Notes: generated by a model from the sequence alone, not told the origin. A DNA stretch of 64,000 bases from Pollutiaquabacter sp046052345 (GCA_046052345.1 JBJOMN010000054.1:1-64000); one strand, 5' to 3'. Counted from the stretch's first letter, positions 32,494 through 41,813 are shown. Made by a program: numbers and translations.

Positions 32494-33102
32494 ATGTCCC
32501 GCGAGACCACCTACCCGCTGATGGAGCACTTCTTCACGTTGCAAGGGGAAGGGTTTAATACAGGAAAGTCGGCTTACTTCCTTCGCCTCGGCGGGTGTGA
32601 TGTGGGTTGCGTCTGGTGCGATGTGAAAGATTCGTGGGACGCTGCCGTACATCCTCGTACCGCTGTCTCTTCCATGGTAGACCATGTCATCCTTGCAGGT
32701 GCGACTCGTGTCGTCGTCACCGGCGGGGAACCCTGCATGTACGATCTGGCTCCTTTGACCGATGCACTGCATGGAGCAGGGGTCGAGTGTTATCTGGAGA
32801 CATCCGGAGCTTATCCCGTCACGGGAACATGGGACTGGGTGTGTGTGTCTCCCAAGAAATTCAAGGGGCCGTTGGAATCCTCCCTGCAGCGTGCCGATGA
32901 ACTGAAAGTGGTGATATACAATCGCCACGATTTTTCCTGGGCGGAGGAACATGCACGCTCCGTGCGCTCGGACTGCCGGCTATACCTTCAGCCGGAATAT
33001 TCTGTTTTCGACAAGGTTGTTCCGCTGATGGTCGATTATGTGAAGGCGCATCCGGCCTGGTCAATCTCCATCCAGACGCATAAGGTGATGGGGGTGGAGT
33101 GA
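32494..33102 (+). CDS. queE: 7-carboxy-7-deazaguanine synthase
   Basis: A 203-residue radical SAM enzyme of queuosine synthesis that turns 6-carboxytetrahydropterin into 7-carboxy-7-deazaguanine. The iron-sulfur motif CxxxCxxC is C35, C39, C42 in GGCDVGCVWCDV. TGGEPCMYD is the SAM-binding GGE block, and FTLQGEGFNTGKSAYFLRL is the typical QueE opening. The start at 32494 comes 5 bases after folD; a longer frame back to 32383 overlaps folD and adds no domain. Other queuosine genes are not in the window. Confidence 0.93.
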   Translation: MSRETTYPLMEHFFTLQGEGFNTGKSAYFLRLGGCDVGCVWCDVKDSWDAAVHPRTAVSSMVDHVILAGATRVVVTGGEPCMYDLAPLTDALHGAGVECYLETSGAYPVTGTWDWVCVSPKKFKGPLESSLQRADELKVVIYNRHDFSWAEEHARSVRSDCRLYLQPEYSVFDKVVPLMVDYVKAHPAWSISIQTHKVMGVE

Positions 33103-33166
33103 AGAGTTACGAGTTGCGAGCTGCGAAACCGGAGCTTGAGTAATCGCAACCCGCCACCCTCACTCC
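33096..33166. repeat. Purine-rich imperfect inverted repeat after queE
   Basis: Arms GGAGTGA (33096-33102) with TCACTCC (33160-33166) and GTTGCGA (33113-33119) with TCGCAAC (33144-33150) can fold into a long interrupted hairpin. Between them lies the tract GAGTTACGAGTTGCGAG, a quasi-repeat of gag/acgag/gcgag words. The first arm overlaps the queE stop. The word pattern resembles that of the element at 55940-56180. No T run follows, so it is probably not a plain terminator. Confidence 0.5.
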
Positions 33167-33234
33167 GCATCCCGAATCAAGGCCTGCTGTGCGTAATTAT
33201 ACCTTGGCCGTCCTTTTAGCGCCTGTTTTGGCCT

Positions 33235-33242
33235 TATTTTTG
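33235..33242 (+). promoter_or_regulatory. -7 box of the PorE-like gene
   Basis: TATTTTTG matches TAnnTTTG and ends 26 bases before the preferred ATG at 33269. The region 33167-33234 shows no gene and no clear -33 element. Confidence 0.4.
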
Positions 33243-33268
33243 GAAGGAATCCTTTGAAATCCTCAGCG

Positions 33269-35236
33269 ATGAACATGCTGCGCACCTTCTTTTTCCTATC
33301 GATACTTTCTCTTCTTTCCGGAACTGCTGTGGCACAGAAAAAGTACAGCACTTCCGATGAAAGGGCCATACGTTTCTTCCAGTCCGCATTGAGCAATTAC
33401 AATGCTCGGCAGGACGAAAAAGCCCTCTCCGCCATCGAGGAGGCCCTGCAGGCGGATCCGGCATTCATCGAGCCGATGCTGCTTCGTGCGAACATCTACT
33501 CGGATCAGCGCAAGACTTCCAAAGCGATCGATTCCTACCGTCAGGCCATCGCGGTGAATCCGGATTTCTTTCCCAACACTTTTTATTCCCTGGGGAAGCT
33601 GGAGTTCCTGACACGACAGTACGATTCCGCGGAGGTTCACCTGAACCGGTTTCTGTCTTATCCCTCGACCACCGAGTCGTTCCGTACGAATGCAAAAAGG
33701 CTTTCCGCCAGTTGCTCTTTTGCCAGGGAGTCCATGAAACATCCGGTCCGATTCGATCCCAAAAACATGGGACATGCCATCAATTCCACCGCCCAGGAGT
33801 ATTTTCCGGCCATTACGGGCGATGGCAATACGTTTCTCTTCACAAGAAGGATAAAGAAGTCCGATGCGAACGGGAAAATATCGGATCAGGAGGATTTCTA
33901 TGTCAGCCGTAAAAACAACGGTGCATGGGCCGACGCGGTCGCTGTGGAGGAGATCAATACCCCCGGCAACGAAGGGGCTCCGACGCTTTCCGCCGACGGG
34001 CAATACCTTTTCTTCACGGCGTGCGAAGAGCTTTACAACGACATAGAGGCACGTTCCACCAAAGGCAGCTGTGACCTGTTCATCGCAAAGAAGGTAGGCG
34101 ACAAGTTCAACAATCCCCGGAACCTGGAAGAACCTGTAAACTCCGGTGCATGGGAGAGTCAGCCTTCATTCTCCTCCGATGGCCGCACGCTCTATTTCGT
34201 GCGTGCTGTGAAAGGTGCCGACGGCAAGAAGCAACGCGATATCTTCGTCACGCACATCGACGACCGTTCCAGCTGGAGTAATCCTGAGCCGCTGAGCAGC
34301 AAGATCAACACGCCTTACGACGAGCTCTCCGTCTTCATTCATCCGGACGACCAGACGCTCTATTTTTCCTCGGACGGACATCCCGGCATGGGCGGTCAGG
34401 ACATCTTCATGAGCCGTCGTACGCCCACCGGAGAATGGGGAGAGCCGGTGAACCTCGGTTTTCCCATCAATTCCTCCGACGATGAGAATTCCCTGCTCGT
34501 AAGCCCTGATGGCACTATCGGCTATTTCGCCTCCGACCGGGAGGGCGGTTTCGGCGGATTGGACCTGTATCAGTTCGAGCTGGACGATGCCCTGCGTCCC
34601 AGGATCGTCACTTACATGAAAGGAAAGGTCTACGATGCGGAAACGCGCAAGCCGCTGGGGGCTTCGTTCGAACTTATCGACCTGGATACCAAACGCCCCG
34701 TGGTGACGTCAACCTCGAATCCCGGCAACGGTGAATTCATCGTCTGTCTGCCAACCGGTAAACGCTACGCCCTGAACGTTTCCCGCGACGGGTATCTGTT
34801 CTTCTCGGAGAATTTCGAGCTGAAGGACTCTAAAATCGCCGGAGATCCGTATTTGCGTGATGTGCCGATGAAACCCATCAAGGTCGGTGAAGCGGTGGTC
34901 CTGAAGAACATCTTTTTCGATTTCAACAAAGCCGATCTCAAGGAGGAGTCGAAAGTCGAGCTCAACAAGATGGTGGCCTTCCTGAATAAGAACCCGAAGC
35001 TGAACGTAGAGATCGGAGGGCATACCGACAATGTCGGCGGCAAAGCGTATAATCAAGGACTTTCCGAACGGAGGGCCCGGTCAGTGATGGATTACCTTAT
35101 ATCCGGGGGAATCGCATCCGGAAGATTGAGCTCGAAAGGTTACGGAGACAATATTCCCGTAGCGGATAACGCAACGGAATCAGGTCGTGCCCAGAACCGT
35201 CGCACGGAATTCAAGATCGTGTCGATCAGTCAGTGA
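33269..35236 (+). CDS. PorE-like TPR / beta-propeller / CRD / OmpA-family protein
   Basis: A protein of about 655 residues with a signal peptide (LRTFFFLSILSLLSGTAVAQ), TPR repeats (about 25-150), a WD40/PD40-type propeller (about 165-450, blades such as GAPTLSADGQYLFFTA and QPSFSSDGRTLYFVR), a carboxypeptidase-regulatory-like domain (about 455-540) and an OmpA peptidoglycan-binding domain (about 545-655, GGHTDNVGG and NRRTEFKI). This is the domain order described for PorE, a T9SS component that links to peptidoglycan, but Bacteroidota often carry several paralogues, and PorE is a lipoprotein while no lipobox is seen here. ATG 33269 or 33275 are both possible starts; TTG 33254 is less likely. 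It ends with a 7-base overlap with the converging gene. Confidence 0.85.
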   Translation: MNMLRTFFFLSILSLLSGTAVAQKKYSTSDERAIRFFQSALSNYNARQDEKALSAIEEALQADPAFIEPMLLRANIYSDQRKTSKAIDSYRQAIAVNPDFFPNTFYSLGKLEFLTRQYDSAEVHLNRFLSYPSTTESFRTNAKRLSASCSFARESMKHPVRFDPKNMGHAINSTAQEYFPAITGDGNTFLFTRRIKKSDANGKISDQEDFYVSRKNNGAWADAVAVEEINTPGNEGAPTLSADGQYLFFTACEELYNDIEARSTKGSCDLFIAKKVGDKFNNPRNLEEPVNSGAWESQPSFSSDGRTLYFVRAVKGADGKKQRDIFVTHIDDRSSWSNPEPLSSKINTPYDELSVFIHPDDQTLYFSSDGHPGMGGQDIFMSRRTPTGEWGEPVNLGFPINSSDDENSLLVSPDGTIGYFASDREGGFGGLDLYQFELDDALRPRIVTYMKGKVYDAETRKPLGASFELIDLDTKRPVVTSTSNPGNGEFIVCLPTGKRYALNVSRDGYLFFSENFELKDSKIAGDPYLRDVPMKPIKVGEAVVLKNIFFDFNKADLKEESKVELNKMVAFLNKNPKLNVEIGGHTDNVGGKAYNQGLSERRARSVMDYLISGGIASGRLSSKGYGDNIPVADNATESGRAQNRRTEFKIVSISQ

Positions 35237-36693
35237 TCCGCATGCAGGATCATCATATTCCTTGTCGACTGACTGCCTCCGTTTCCTGTTACGAACAGCC
35301 GGTAAAGTCCGCTCGGCAGGCTCTTCACGGAAATCGTACTCTGCTCCCCGTTCACATGTTCGCGATATACGGTGCGTCCGTCGGTGGATACGAGAATGAG
35401 TTCCATTCCTTTCTCCTTCGCCCTTCCTTCCGGAAGTTCGACCCGCAGCAGATCGTCGGATGGGTTGGGAAAGGCGATAACGGAGGAGGTCAGGTCGCTT
35501 TCTTCCACACTGATCACGAAAGACCTTGTGACGGAGCAATCGGTTGCATCGGTCCGGACCAGTAGCATGGTTTGTATGCCCACCGGAGAGAAGTCCGTTG
35601 TTCCGCCTACCAGGAAAATCCCGTTTCCTTCATATTCACCATGAAAGGCGATTTCGTTTTCGGAGGTTCCTATCGTACACCCTTGGATGAACGCGCCGTC
35701 CGACTTGAACCTATTGATGACAAAGTCAGTTCCGCCTTCGCCTGAACTTGCAGTCAAACCGCATGCGTAGATGGTGTCATTACGCAGAAAGAGGTCATTA
35801 TAACCTTCTGCACCGGCAACAGTGAACGCCTCCCGCCATAACAGCTGGCCGGAATCGGTCACTGCCCCGATCAGGAAGTCATAATCGGTACTTCCGGGGT
35901 CCAGTTTGTTACCGCAAAAGGCGATGTTGCCGTTCGGCAGCGCCGCGATGCCGTGGATCTCCTCCTGCTCGGCCCCCAGTGAGGTATAGGTCCACTGCGT
36001 GTTCCACGGCGTAGTAGAGGTGTTAAAACGGTAAATGACCGCCTTCCTTTCAAGCGTGAGCGGATTTTCCGAATAGCCGCAGGCAAGAATATCGTCGTTA
36101 TTGCATAAGGCTCCTTTCAGGAGCTGCAGGTTGTTTGACGAGGAAACGTAATTTGATGCAGCTACGTTTCCCTGTAAGTCAATCACCATCGACCAGCCGG
36201 TGGCCGTAGCCCCGTTATTGATGTAGGTCGAACCGGTCAGCAGTACGGTGTTGTCGGGAAGCAGCAAGGCGTCATTTAATCTGTCCCATCCCGTTCCTCC
36301 GTAAGTATGCGTCCAGAGGGTATCTCCGGAGGCCTTGAGACGAGTGACATAACCGTCGTAATCGTTGTTGGAGGAAAAGCTGTTCGAGTAGCCGGCAAGC
36401 AGCCAGCCGGAGTCGGGGAGCGCGATGATGTCCGCAGCTACGTCTGCGCCGCTGCCACCCAAGGTCTTCACCCAAAGTGTGTTCCCGGCGCTATCAGTGC
36501 GTATGACAACCCATCCGGTCATGGCAGTTGAAGCGCCGGAGTAGGAGCCGAAAAGTGCATATCCTCCCTCAGGAGACACTGCGAAAGAGGGCAACGTGTT
36601 GAAGCTTCCCCAGCTATAGGTCCTGCGGAACAGTTGTCCGTTTGCGAAGGAAACGGATGAAAGGAAGAAAAGCAGGAGCAGCTTCTTTTTCAT
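35230..36693 (-). CDS. Secreted protein with T9SS sorting domain (delta-60-type repeats)
   Basis: A 487-residue protein with a signal peptide (KKLLLLFFLSSVSFANGQ) and repeated units with the pattern GG-T-W-x-Y...LPDxGxLLxG (ALPDSGWLLAGYSN, LLPDNTVLLTGSTY, ALPNGNIAFCGN), probably a propeller like those reported for delta-60 repeat proteins. The last 80 residues (IAFPNPSDDLLRVEL, GRTVYREHV, LPSGLYRLFVTG) form a T9SS type A sorting domain. It is probably surface-exposed; function unknown. Its start overlaps the kdsA stop by 4 bases, and its end overlaps the PorE-like gene by 7 bases tail to tail. Confidence 0.85.
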   Translation of the reverse strand: MKKKLLLLFFLSSVSFANGQLFRRTYSWGSFNTLPSFAVSPEGGYALFGSYSGASTAMTGWVVIRTDSAGNTLWVKTLGGSGADVAADIIALPDSGWLLAGYSNSFSSNNDYDGYVTRLKASGDTLWTHTYGGTGWDRLNDALLLPDNTVLLTGSTYINNGATATGWSMVIDLQGNVAASNYVSSSNNLQLLKGALCNNDDILACGYSENPLTLERKAVIYRFNTSTTPWNTQWTYTSLGAEQEEIHGIAALPNGNIAFCGNKLDPGSTDYDFLIGAVTDSGQLLWREAFTVAGAEGYNDLFLRNDTIYACGLTASSGEGGTDFVINRFKSDGAFIQGCTIGTSENEIAFHGEYEGNGIFLVGGTTDFSPVGIQTMLLVRTDATDCSVTRSFVISVEESDLTSSVIAFPNPSDDLLRVELPEGRAKEKGMELILVSTDGRTVYREHVNGEQSTISVKSLPSGLYRLFVTGNGGSQSTRNMMILHADH

Positions 36694-37517
36694 GACATTT
36701 GAAATTCGCGGACGGCTTCACGAACGCGAAGCAGCCGTTCCAGCATGGCTTCCAGGTGGTCGAGATGGAGCATGTTGGCACCGTCCGACTTGGCGTTTTT
36801 CGGGTCCGGATGCGTTTCGACGAAAAGACCGTCGGCACCGACGGCGATAGCGGCTTTGGCGATCAGTTCAATGAGGTCGGGCCGGCCTCCCGTTACGCCG
36901 CTCGACTGGTTCGGTTGCTGCAAAGAATGGGTGATATCCATGATCACCGGAACATTGTTGGACCTCATGGCGGCAATCGAGCGGAAGTCTACGATCAAGT
37001 CCTGGTAGCCGAACATGGTGCCTCTTTCCGTGAGCAGGATGTTCTCGTTACCCGTGCCCCGGACTTTCTCCACCGCGAACTTCATGGCTTCTGCGGAAAG
37101 GAACTGTCCCTTTTTAATGTTTACGGATTTACCTGTATTTCCCGCAGCCACCAGCAGATCCGTCTGCCGGCAAAGGAAGGCCGGGATCTGAAGCATGTCC
37201 GTGTAAGCCGCGGCTTCTTCCGCTTCGCTCGATTCGTGGATGTCGGTGACCACCGGTACTTCAAAGCGCTTTCGTACCTCTCCAAGGATCTTCAGTGCGG
37301 GATCGTCACCGATTCCGGTGAACGAATCGTTCCGGGTCCGGTTGGCTTTTCGGTAACTGGCCTTGAATACGTAGGGGATTTTCAGCCTGTCAGTGATCTC
37401 CCGGATACGCTCTGCGATACGGAAGGTCATTTCTTCACTTTCCACCACACAGGGTCCGGCCAGAAGAAAGAAACTACCTGAATCGGTGTTGCGGAGGTGG
37501 GGCAGGTTGGGCAGCAT
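36690..37517 (-). CDS. kdsA: 3-deoxy-8-phosphooctulonate synthase (KDO-8-phosphate synthase)
   Basis: A 275-residue aldolase that condenses phosphoenolpyruvate and arabinose-5-phosphate for lipopolysaccharide core synthesis. Blocks seen: FFLLAGPCVVESEEM, FKASYRKANRTRNDSF, VPVVTDIHES, LQIPAFLCRQTDLL, NIKKGQFL and DVTHSLQ-like MDITHSLQQPN, and the C-terminal FVETHPDPKNAKSDGANML. Complete and of standard length. It sits inside a minus-strand group between an outer-membrane barrel gene (2-base gap) and a T9SS cargo gene (4-base overlap), with no other KDO genes nearby. Confidence 0.97.
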   Translation of the reverse strand: MLPNLPHLRNTDSGSFFLLAGPCVVESEEMTFRIAERIREITDRLKIPYVFKASYRKANRTRNDSFTGIGDDPALKILGEVRKRFEVPVVTDIHESSEAEEAAAYTDMLQIPAFLCRQTDLLVAAGNTGKSVNIKKGQFLSAEAMKFAVEKVRGTGNENILLTERGTMFGYQDLIVDFRSIAAMRSNNVPVIMDITHSLQQPNQSSGVTGGRPDLIELIAKAAIAVGADGLFVETHPDPKNAKSDGANMLHLDHLEAMLERLLRVREAVREFQMS

Positions 37518-37519
37518 GG

Positions 37520-38767
37520 TCAGAACGATTTTTGCAAAGATAGGAAAGCTCCCTGTGAGGTGCCTCTTCCGTCCTCGAACCAGCCGGTGATGAAATCACT
37601 TCCTAGTCGGAATTTCCACTTTCCGTTGTCATAATCGAAGCCTGCTCCGGCGTTCCAACCGGTGTAACCTCCGTATTGCGTACCCAAGCGGAAAGTATGG
37701 CGGGGGCTGAGACGGACGGAGGCATCCAGCCAGACCATCGGAATCGAAGTCTCCCGAAGGTAAAGTCTCGTCCCTACGGCAAGTGACAGCCTGTTCTCCC
37801 AAAAACCTTGCTCGTGCCAGAGGTCGATTTGCCCGGGGGTAGGGATGTTGAAGGCTTCCTTCCTGCGGTTGACGATGAACTGCTGTGCAAATGCCGAGTC
37901 GTCGAGGATGCCGGTGACCGAATCGCGGAAGTCGAACAGGTCGGTGATGTCGATGCCTTCGAACCGTAAGGAGGTATCCACTTCGGCGTAGGAAGAGCGC
38001 TCAAAGAAGTGGATGAATCCAAGGTTCCTGACACCTAGGTGCGTCCTGCCATTGTCTCCTGTACCGACGGAGATCCCGGCGGTAATACCTGCGCCGGCAC
38101 CGTTCATCGTCGAAGGAGCTTTTCCGGTGGAGTCGCTTTGACGGAAAACCAGGTCCAGATCCGAATCGATGTATTCGCCGTCCGGCGAGGTGTACAGCCA
38201 TCCGTTCGTGGCCTTTACATCGAAGAGGTCGTGGCCGATCAGGAACGATCCCAGACCATACCACTCTATTTTTCCGTCACGGCTGCTGCCTGCCGCGCCG
38301 GCTCCGGCCTGATAGTAGAAAAGAAGACGGAAGGAACTGTTCGTCACAAATGCCGTATCGCCCGCATACTGCTTGTTGCCGCGGAAATACAGCTCGAATA
38401 CGTCATCGCGGAACTTGCTGTCTACGAACAGGTGATGCTGCAGGGAGAAAATGTAATGGAAGCGGGATGAATCGGGTCGGTGAAGGAATTCGAGTGTTCC
38501 GTTGAAACCGAGCGCGAAACGGTTGATTTCGGAAGAACGCTCACTCACCCGGTCTTTGACAGGATCATCGATGAAACGATGGATCAGATAGTATTCCGCC
38601 AATTGATTGGTGAGCGCATCCGAGGCGAAGAAATAATCCGTCCCGAATCCGATAGCGTACCCGGCGCTGTCGGGTAGCCGGTACTCGTTCCGGACGTCCC
38701 AATGCTGGGCCGTCGCAGACCGCACGGAAAGTGATAGTAGCAGCAGCAGGATCGTCTTCTTGATCAT
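37520..38767 (-). CDS. Predicted outer-membrane beta-barrel protein
   Basis: A 415-residue protein with a signal peptide (KKTILLLLLSLSVRSATAQ). The body is rich in alternating strands with aromatic residues (HYIFSLQHHLFVD, FRLLFYYQAGAG, LSLAVGTRLYLRE, TFRLGTQYGGYTGWNAG), and it ends LSLQKSF with the C-terminal Phe of barrel proteins. It resembles DUF5723-type barrels of Bacteroidota, though I am not certain of the family. Its start overlaps the lipoprotein gene upstream by 4 bases, suggesting that the barrel and lipoprotein are made together and may form a complex. Function unknown. Confidence 0.7.
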   Translation of the reverse strand: MIKKTILLLLLSLSVRSATAQHWDVRNEYRLPDSAGYAIGFGTDYFFASDALTNQLAEYYLIHRFIDDPVKDRVSERSSEINRFALGFNGTLEFLHRPDSSRFHYIFSLQHHLFVDSKFRDDVFELYFRGNKQYAGDTAFVTNSSFRLLFYYQAGAGAAGSSRDGKIEWYGLGSFLIGHDLFDVKATNGWLYTSPDGEYIDSDLDLVFRQSDSTGKAPSTMNGAGAGITAGISVGTGDNGRTHLGVRNLGFIHFFERSSYAEVDTSLRFEGIDITDLFDFRDSVTGILDDSAFAQQFIVNRRKEAFNIPTPGQIDLWHEQGFWENRLSLAVGTRLYLRETSIPMVWLDASVRLSPRHTFRLGTQYGGYTGWNAGAGFDYDNGKWKFRLGSDFITGWFEDGRGTSQGAFLSLQKSF

Positions 38768-40386
38768 CGGATCGAATAAGTTCCGTCTGCGACGAGTTTG
38801 AGTTTCAGCCGATAGCTGTCATACAGGTCCAGCAGCTGCGGCTGACCGACGGACGTGAAGGAGGCACGGATGATCATGCGGGTCGCTTCCAGAAGGTGTT
38901 GCTTGCGGGTGCCGTCTACCGGAATGCTGATGCGCGTGGTCGTGGGGGCGATGACTTTCCACTGTGCATCCGTGGCGCCCGCGGGGATGATATCGGGCAC
39001 CAGCAATTGGTCCGTCACCGTACCGCCGGCATCGAGCAACGAAAGCTGCAGCTGTATGTCGACCGGGAAGCCGTTCTCGGCGATGAGTTTGAATACGAAT
39101 GGGCCGACGACATTTAAATCGTTGAGATTGGTGGTCGAAAGGTCCTGCGTATCCAACAGCGTCAGCGCATCCATGGAAAGTCGCAGCGGAATCTCCAATC
39201 GTGTCCGTGTTTTGATCAGCCGGTCCTTGAAGACGAAGTCGCTGTTGCCTCCGATATTGCCCATCGGATTGAGGCTGAACCTTAGACGCGTTCCGATACG
39301 GTCGGGGAGGTTCTGGATGAAAGATTTCAGGTTGCTGTTCGAATTATCGAGCAGAAAGGACGCCCGGGTCGGAATCACGGGTGAAGCAGGGTTGCCGGTC
39401 TCTAATGCTCTTCCCAGATTGACGTTTCTGTTCAGGACAGACGGTGCGACCAGCGAAACAGTCGGTGTGCCGTTGCGGATGCTCGTGAGGGACGAGATAT
39501 AGGCGGAAAGGTCCGCTCCGATGCCGTTCTCCAGCTCCATGGAAAGCGTGGCGCTGTCGAGCTGCATCGTACCGCTTTGCAGCAACTTGCCGTCTCCGAT
39601 GCGTACGGTGTCGTCGATGTCGAAAGTCTGCTGTCCCAGGTAACCTTTGACGTAATACGGTTCGATTCCTTTCAGTTCGGTTTCCAAATGAACGACATTG
39701 TCCAGGTAACTGATTGTGATCGGCCCGCCGTTCGGGTCCGTAGTCACCGCAAGGGTATAGTAAATCGCGTTGAACAGATTTCCGTTACGACCTGTCAGGT
39801 CGATTTCCGTTCCGGAGATGTCGATTTCCGTGGTGCCGAAGGCAGGGACACCTTGGCTTCCGGCAGCTACAGTGTCGACAATCGTGATCGGCGATCCGTT
39901 TTTGATACACTTCGGAAAAACGTAGGTGAAAAGCAATTGCGTAGGGTAGATGTTGCGGAAGGTGGCACGGATGAACCCTTTTTCAATGATTGCTTTTCGC
40001 AACGGTGTTCCGGAGGCGGCGACCCGGAGGTAATCCGTACGGCTGAAGGCGGTGACAGGAATAGCTGTTCCGGGCGGAATGGTCAGCGGGAATATCAAGG
40101 AGTCCCACAGGTCGGTGACAAGCGTGGTGTCCGGAATCAGGTATATCGAATCCGTCTCAAGATTATCGTATTCACTTTCGAACACCACGCGTACTTTACC
40201 GTCGGCATCCGAAATGGTCAGGGAGTCAGCCAGTAACTGGTCGATACCCAGGTCGGCTTTGAGGACGGGGCCAAGTATGTCGATATCCCATTGCGGATTC
40301 GGTGCTTCCTGTCTGCATCCGGAGAGGACCGGAAGCGATGAGAGTAGGATAGCGTAATAAAAAAGTCGATGCCCGGACATGGTCAC
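38764..40386 (-). CDS. Large lipoprotein of unknown function
   Basis: A 540-residue protein with a lipobox LSGC (Cys24 from the first Met; a second start at 40380 is two codons in). After the Cys come the mature start RQEAPNPQWDIDILGPVLK and several repeated beta-sandwich-like stretches: the pattern LxTxLxIPLxLSMDAL and SIPVDGTRKQHLLEA recur. No catalytic motif is seen. It is encoded 33 bases after rarA and overlaps the barrel gene by 4 bases. It is probably anchored in the outer membrane with the barrel protein. I do not recognise the family. Confidence 0.65.
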   Translation of the reverse strand: MTMSGHRLFYYAILLSSLPVLSGCRQEAPNPQWDIDILGPVLKADLGIDQLLADSLTISDADGKVRVVFESEYDNLETDSIYLIPDTTLVTDLWDSLIFPLTIPPGTAIPVTAFSRTDYLRVAASGTPLRKAIIEKGFIRATFRNIYPTQLLFTYVFPKCIKNGSPITIVDTVAAGSQGVPAFGTTEIDISGTEIDLTGRNGNLFNAIYYTLAVTTDPNGGPITISYLDNVVHLETELKGIEPYYVKGYLGQQTFDIDDTVRIGDGKLLQSGTMQLDSATLSMELENGIGADLSAYISSLTSIRNGTPTVSLVAPSVLNRNVNLGRALETGNPASPVIPTRASFLLDNSNSNLKSFIQNLPDRIGTRLRFSLNPMGNIGGNSDFVFKDRLIKTRTRLEIPLRLSMDALTLLDTQDLSTTNLNDLNVVGPFVFKLIAENGFPVDIQLQLSLLDAGGTVTDQLLVPDIIPAGATDAQWKVIAPTTTRISIPVDGTRKQHLLEATRMIIRASFTSVGQPQLLDLYDSYRLKLKLVADGTYSIR

Positions 40387-40419
40387 ATGCGAAAGGTTGA
40401 TAATTACGATGCAGACAAG

Positions 40420-41730
40420 TTACTCATTTTGATCCGAAGCCTTCCCGAACTCATATTTTTCTTTCCACCGCAACTTCAGCCATTCGTGTATTTCTTTTTC
40501 ACGGGCATTTTGTCCGGGGAGGTAGAAGGTTGTACCGGAAATAGCGTCCGGTAGGAACTCCTGCCCGGAGAATCCTCCGGCACGGGAGTGGTCGTATTGG
40601 TAATCCTTTCCGTACCCGAGGGATTTCATGAGCCGGGTCGGGGCGTTACGCAGGTGCATCGGTACGGGCAGATCGCCCGTTTCTTTCACTTTCTCCAACG
40701 CATCCTCGATAGCCATGTAGGTAGAATTGCTCTTCGGAGAACAGGCCAGATAGACGGCCGTCTCCGACAGGATGATGCGGCACTCGGGATATCCGGTCTT
40801 GCTGACAGCATCGAAACAGGCGTTGGCGATGACCAGGGCGGTAGGATTTGCCATGCCCACATCCTCTGCGGCCAGGATCAGCATCCTGCGTGCGATGAAG
40901 ACAGGGTCTTCTCCTCCTGCAATCATCCGTGCGAGCCAGTATACCGCTCCGTTGGGATCGCTGCCACGCATCGATTTGATGAAGGCGCTGATGATGTCGT
41001 AATGCTGTTCGCCGGTCTTGTCGTACCGTGCCATCTGCTGCTGTGCAACCGACAGTACGTATGCGTCGGTGACCATCACGGGGTCGTTGCCCGGAACGGA
41101 CTGAATCACCAGCTCCAGCAGGTTGAGCAGTTTTCGTGCATCACCGCCGCTCAGCCTCAGCAGCGCTGCGGTTTCCGTGAACGAGATATCGCGCTTCTTC
41201 AGATCCGCATCTTGACGGATAGCGCGCTGCAGCAGGCTCTCAAGTTGTTCTTTCGTAAGCTCCCTCAGTACGTATACCTGGCAACGGGAAAGCAGCGGTG
41301 CAATGACCTCGAAGGACGGGTTCTCGGTAGTGGCACCGATCAGGGTGATGATGCCTTGTTCCACGGCGGCCAGCAGGGAATCCTGCTGCGACTTGCTGAA
41401 GCGGTGGATCTCGTCGATGAAGAGTATGGCGTTACCCGGCACCTCCTTCAGTTCACCGGAATATTGCCTGGCTTTCTCGATCACATCCCTCACGTCTTTA
41501 ACTCCCGAACTGACAGCGCTCAGGACATAGAAGGGCCTGCGAAGGCTTTTGGCGATGATGCCGGCCAATGTCGTTTTTCCGACACCCGGCGGTCCCCACA
41601 GGATGATGGAGGGAAGCCTGTTGGAGATGATGGCCCTGCGCAAAACGGCATCCGGACCGACCAGGTGTTCCTGACCGATATAATCGTCAAGGGAGGAGGG
41701 GCGAAGCCGCTCTGCCAACGGTGCGTCCAT
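40420..41730 (-). CDS. rarA: Replication-associated recombination protein A (RarA/MgsA, AAA+ ATPase)
   Basis: A 436-residue AAA+ ATPase related to clamp loaders that acts at stalled forks. Walker A GPPGVGKTTLA (about 46-56), Walker B AILFIDEIHRFSKSQQD, sensor GATTENPSFE and the arginine-finger region LLSRCQVYVL are present, followed by the C-terminal tetramerisation part (MRGSDPNGAVYWLARMI, LVIANACFDAV, HLRNAPTRLMKSLGYG). Length is typical. It has a consensus-like promoter at 41814-41844 and is followed by the lipoprotein gene after 33 bases. Confidence 0.96.
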   Translation of the reverse strand: MDAPLAERLRPSSLDDYIGQEHLVGPDAVLRRAIISNRLPSIILWGPPGVGKTTLAGIIAKSLRRPFYVLSAVSSGVKDVRDVIEKARQYSGELKEVPGNAILFIDEIHRFSKSQQDSLLAAVEQGIITLIGATTENPSFEVIAPLLSRCQVYVLRELTKEQLESLLQRAIRQDADLKKRDISFTETAALLRLSGGDARKLLNLLELVIQSVPGNDPVMVTDAYVLSVAQQQMARYDKTGEQHYDIISAFIKSMRGSDPNGAVYWLARMIAGGEDPVFIARRMLILAAEDVGMANPTALVIANACFDAVSKTGYPECRIILSETAVYLACSPKSNSTYMAIEDALEKVKETGDLPVPMHLRNAPTRLMKSLGYGKDYQYDHSRAGGFSGQEFLPDAISGTTFYLPGQNAREKEIHEWLKLRWKEKYEFGKASDQNE

Positions 41731-41813
41731 GAAACCGGGATTAAACCTTTCGAGAATATGTGCGTCTTTGAGCGGAAAGGCCGTTTTTTATCGCACAATT
41801 ACGCATTTCTTCT

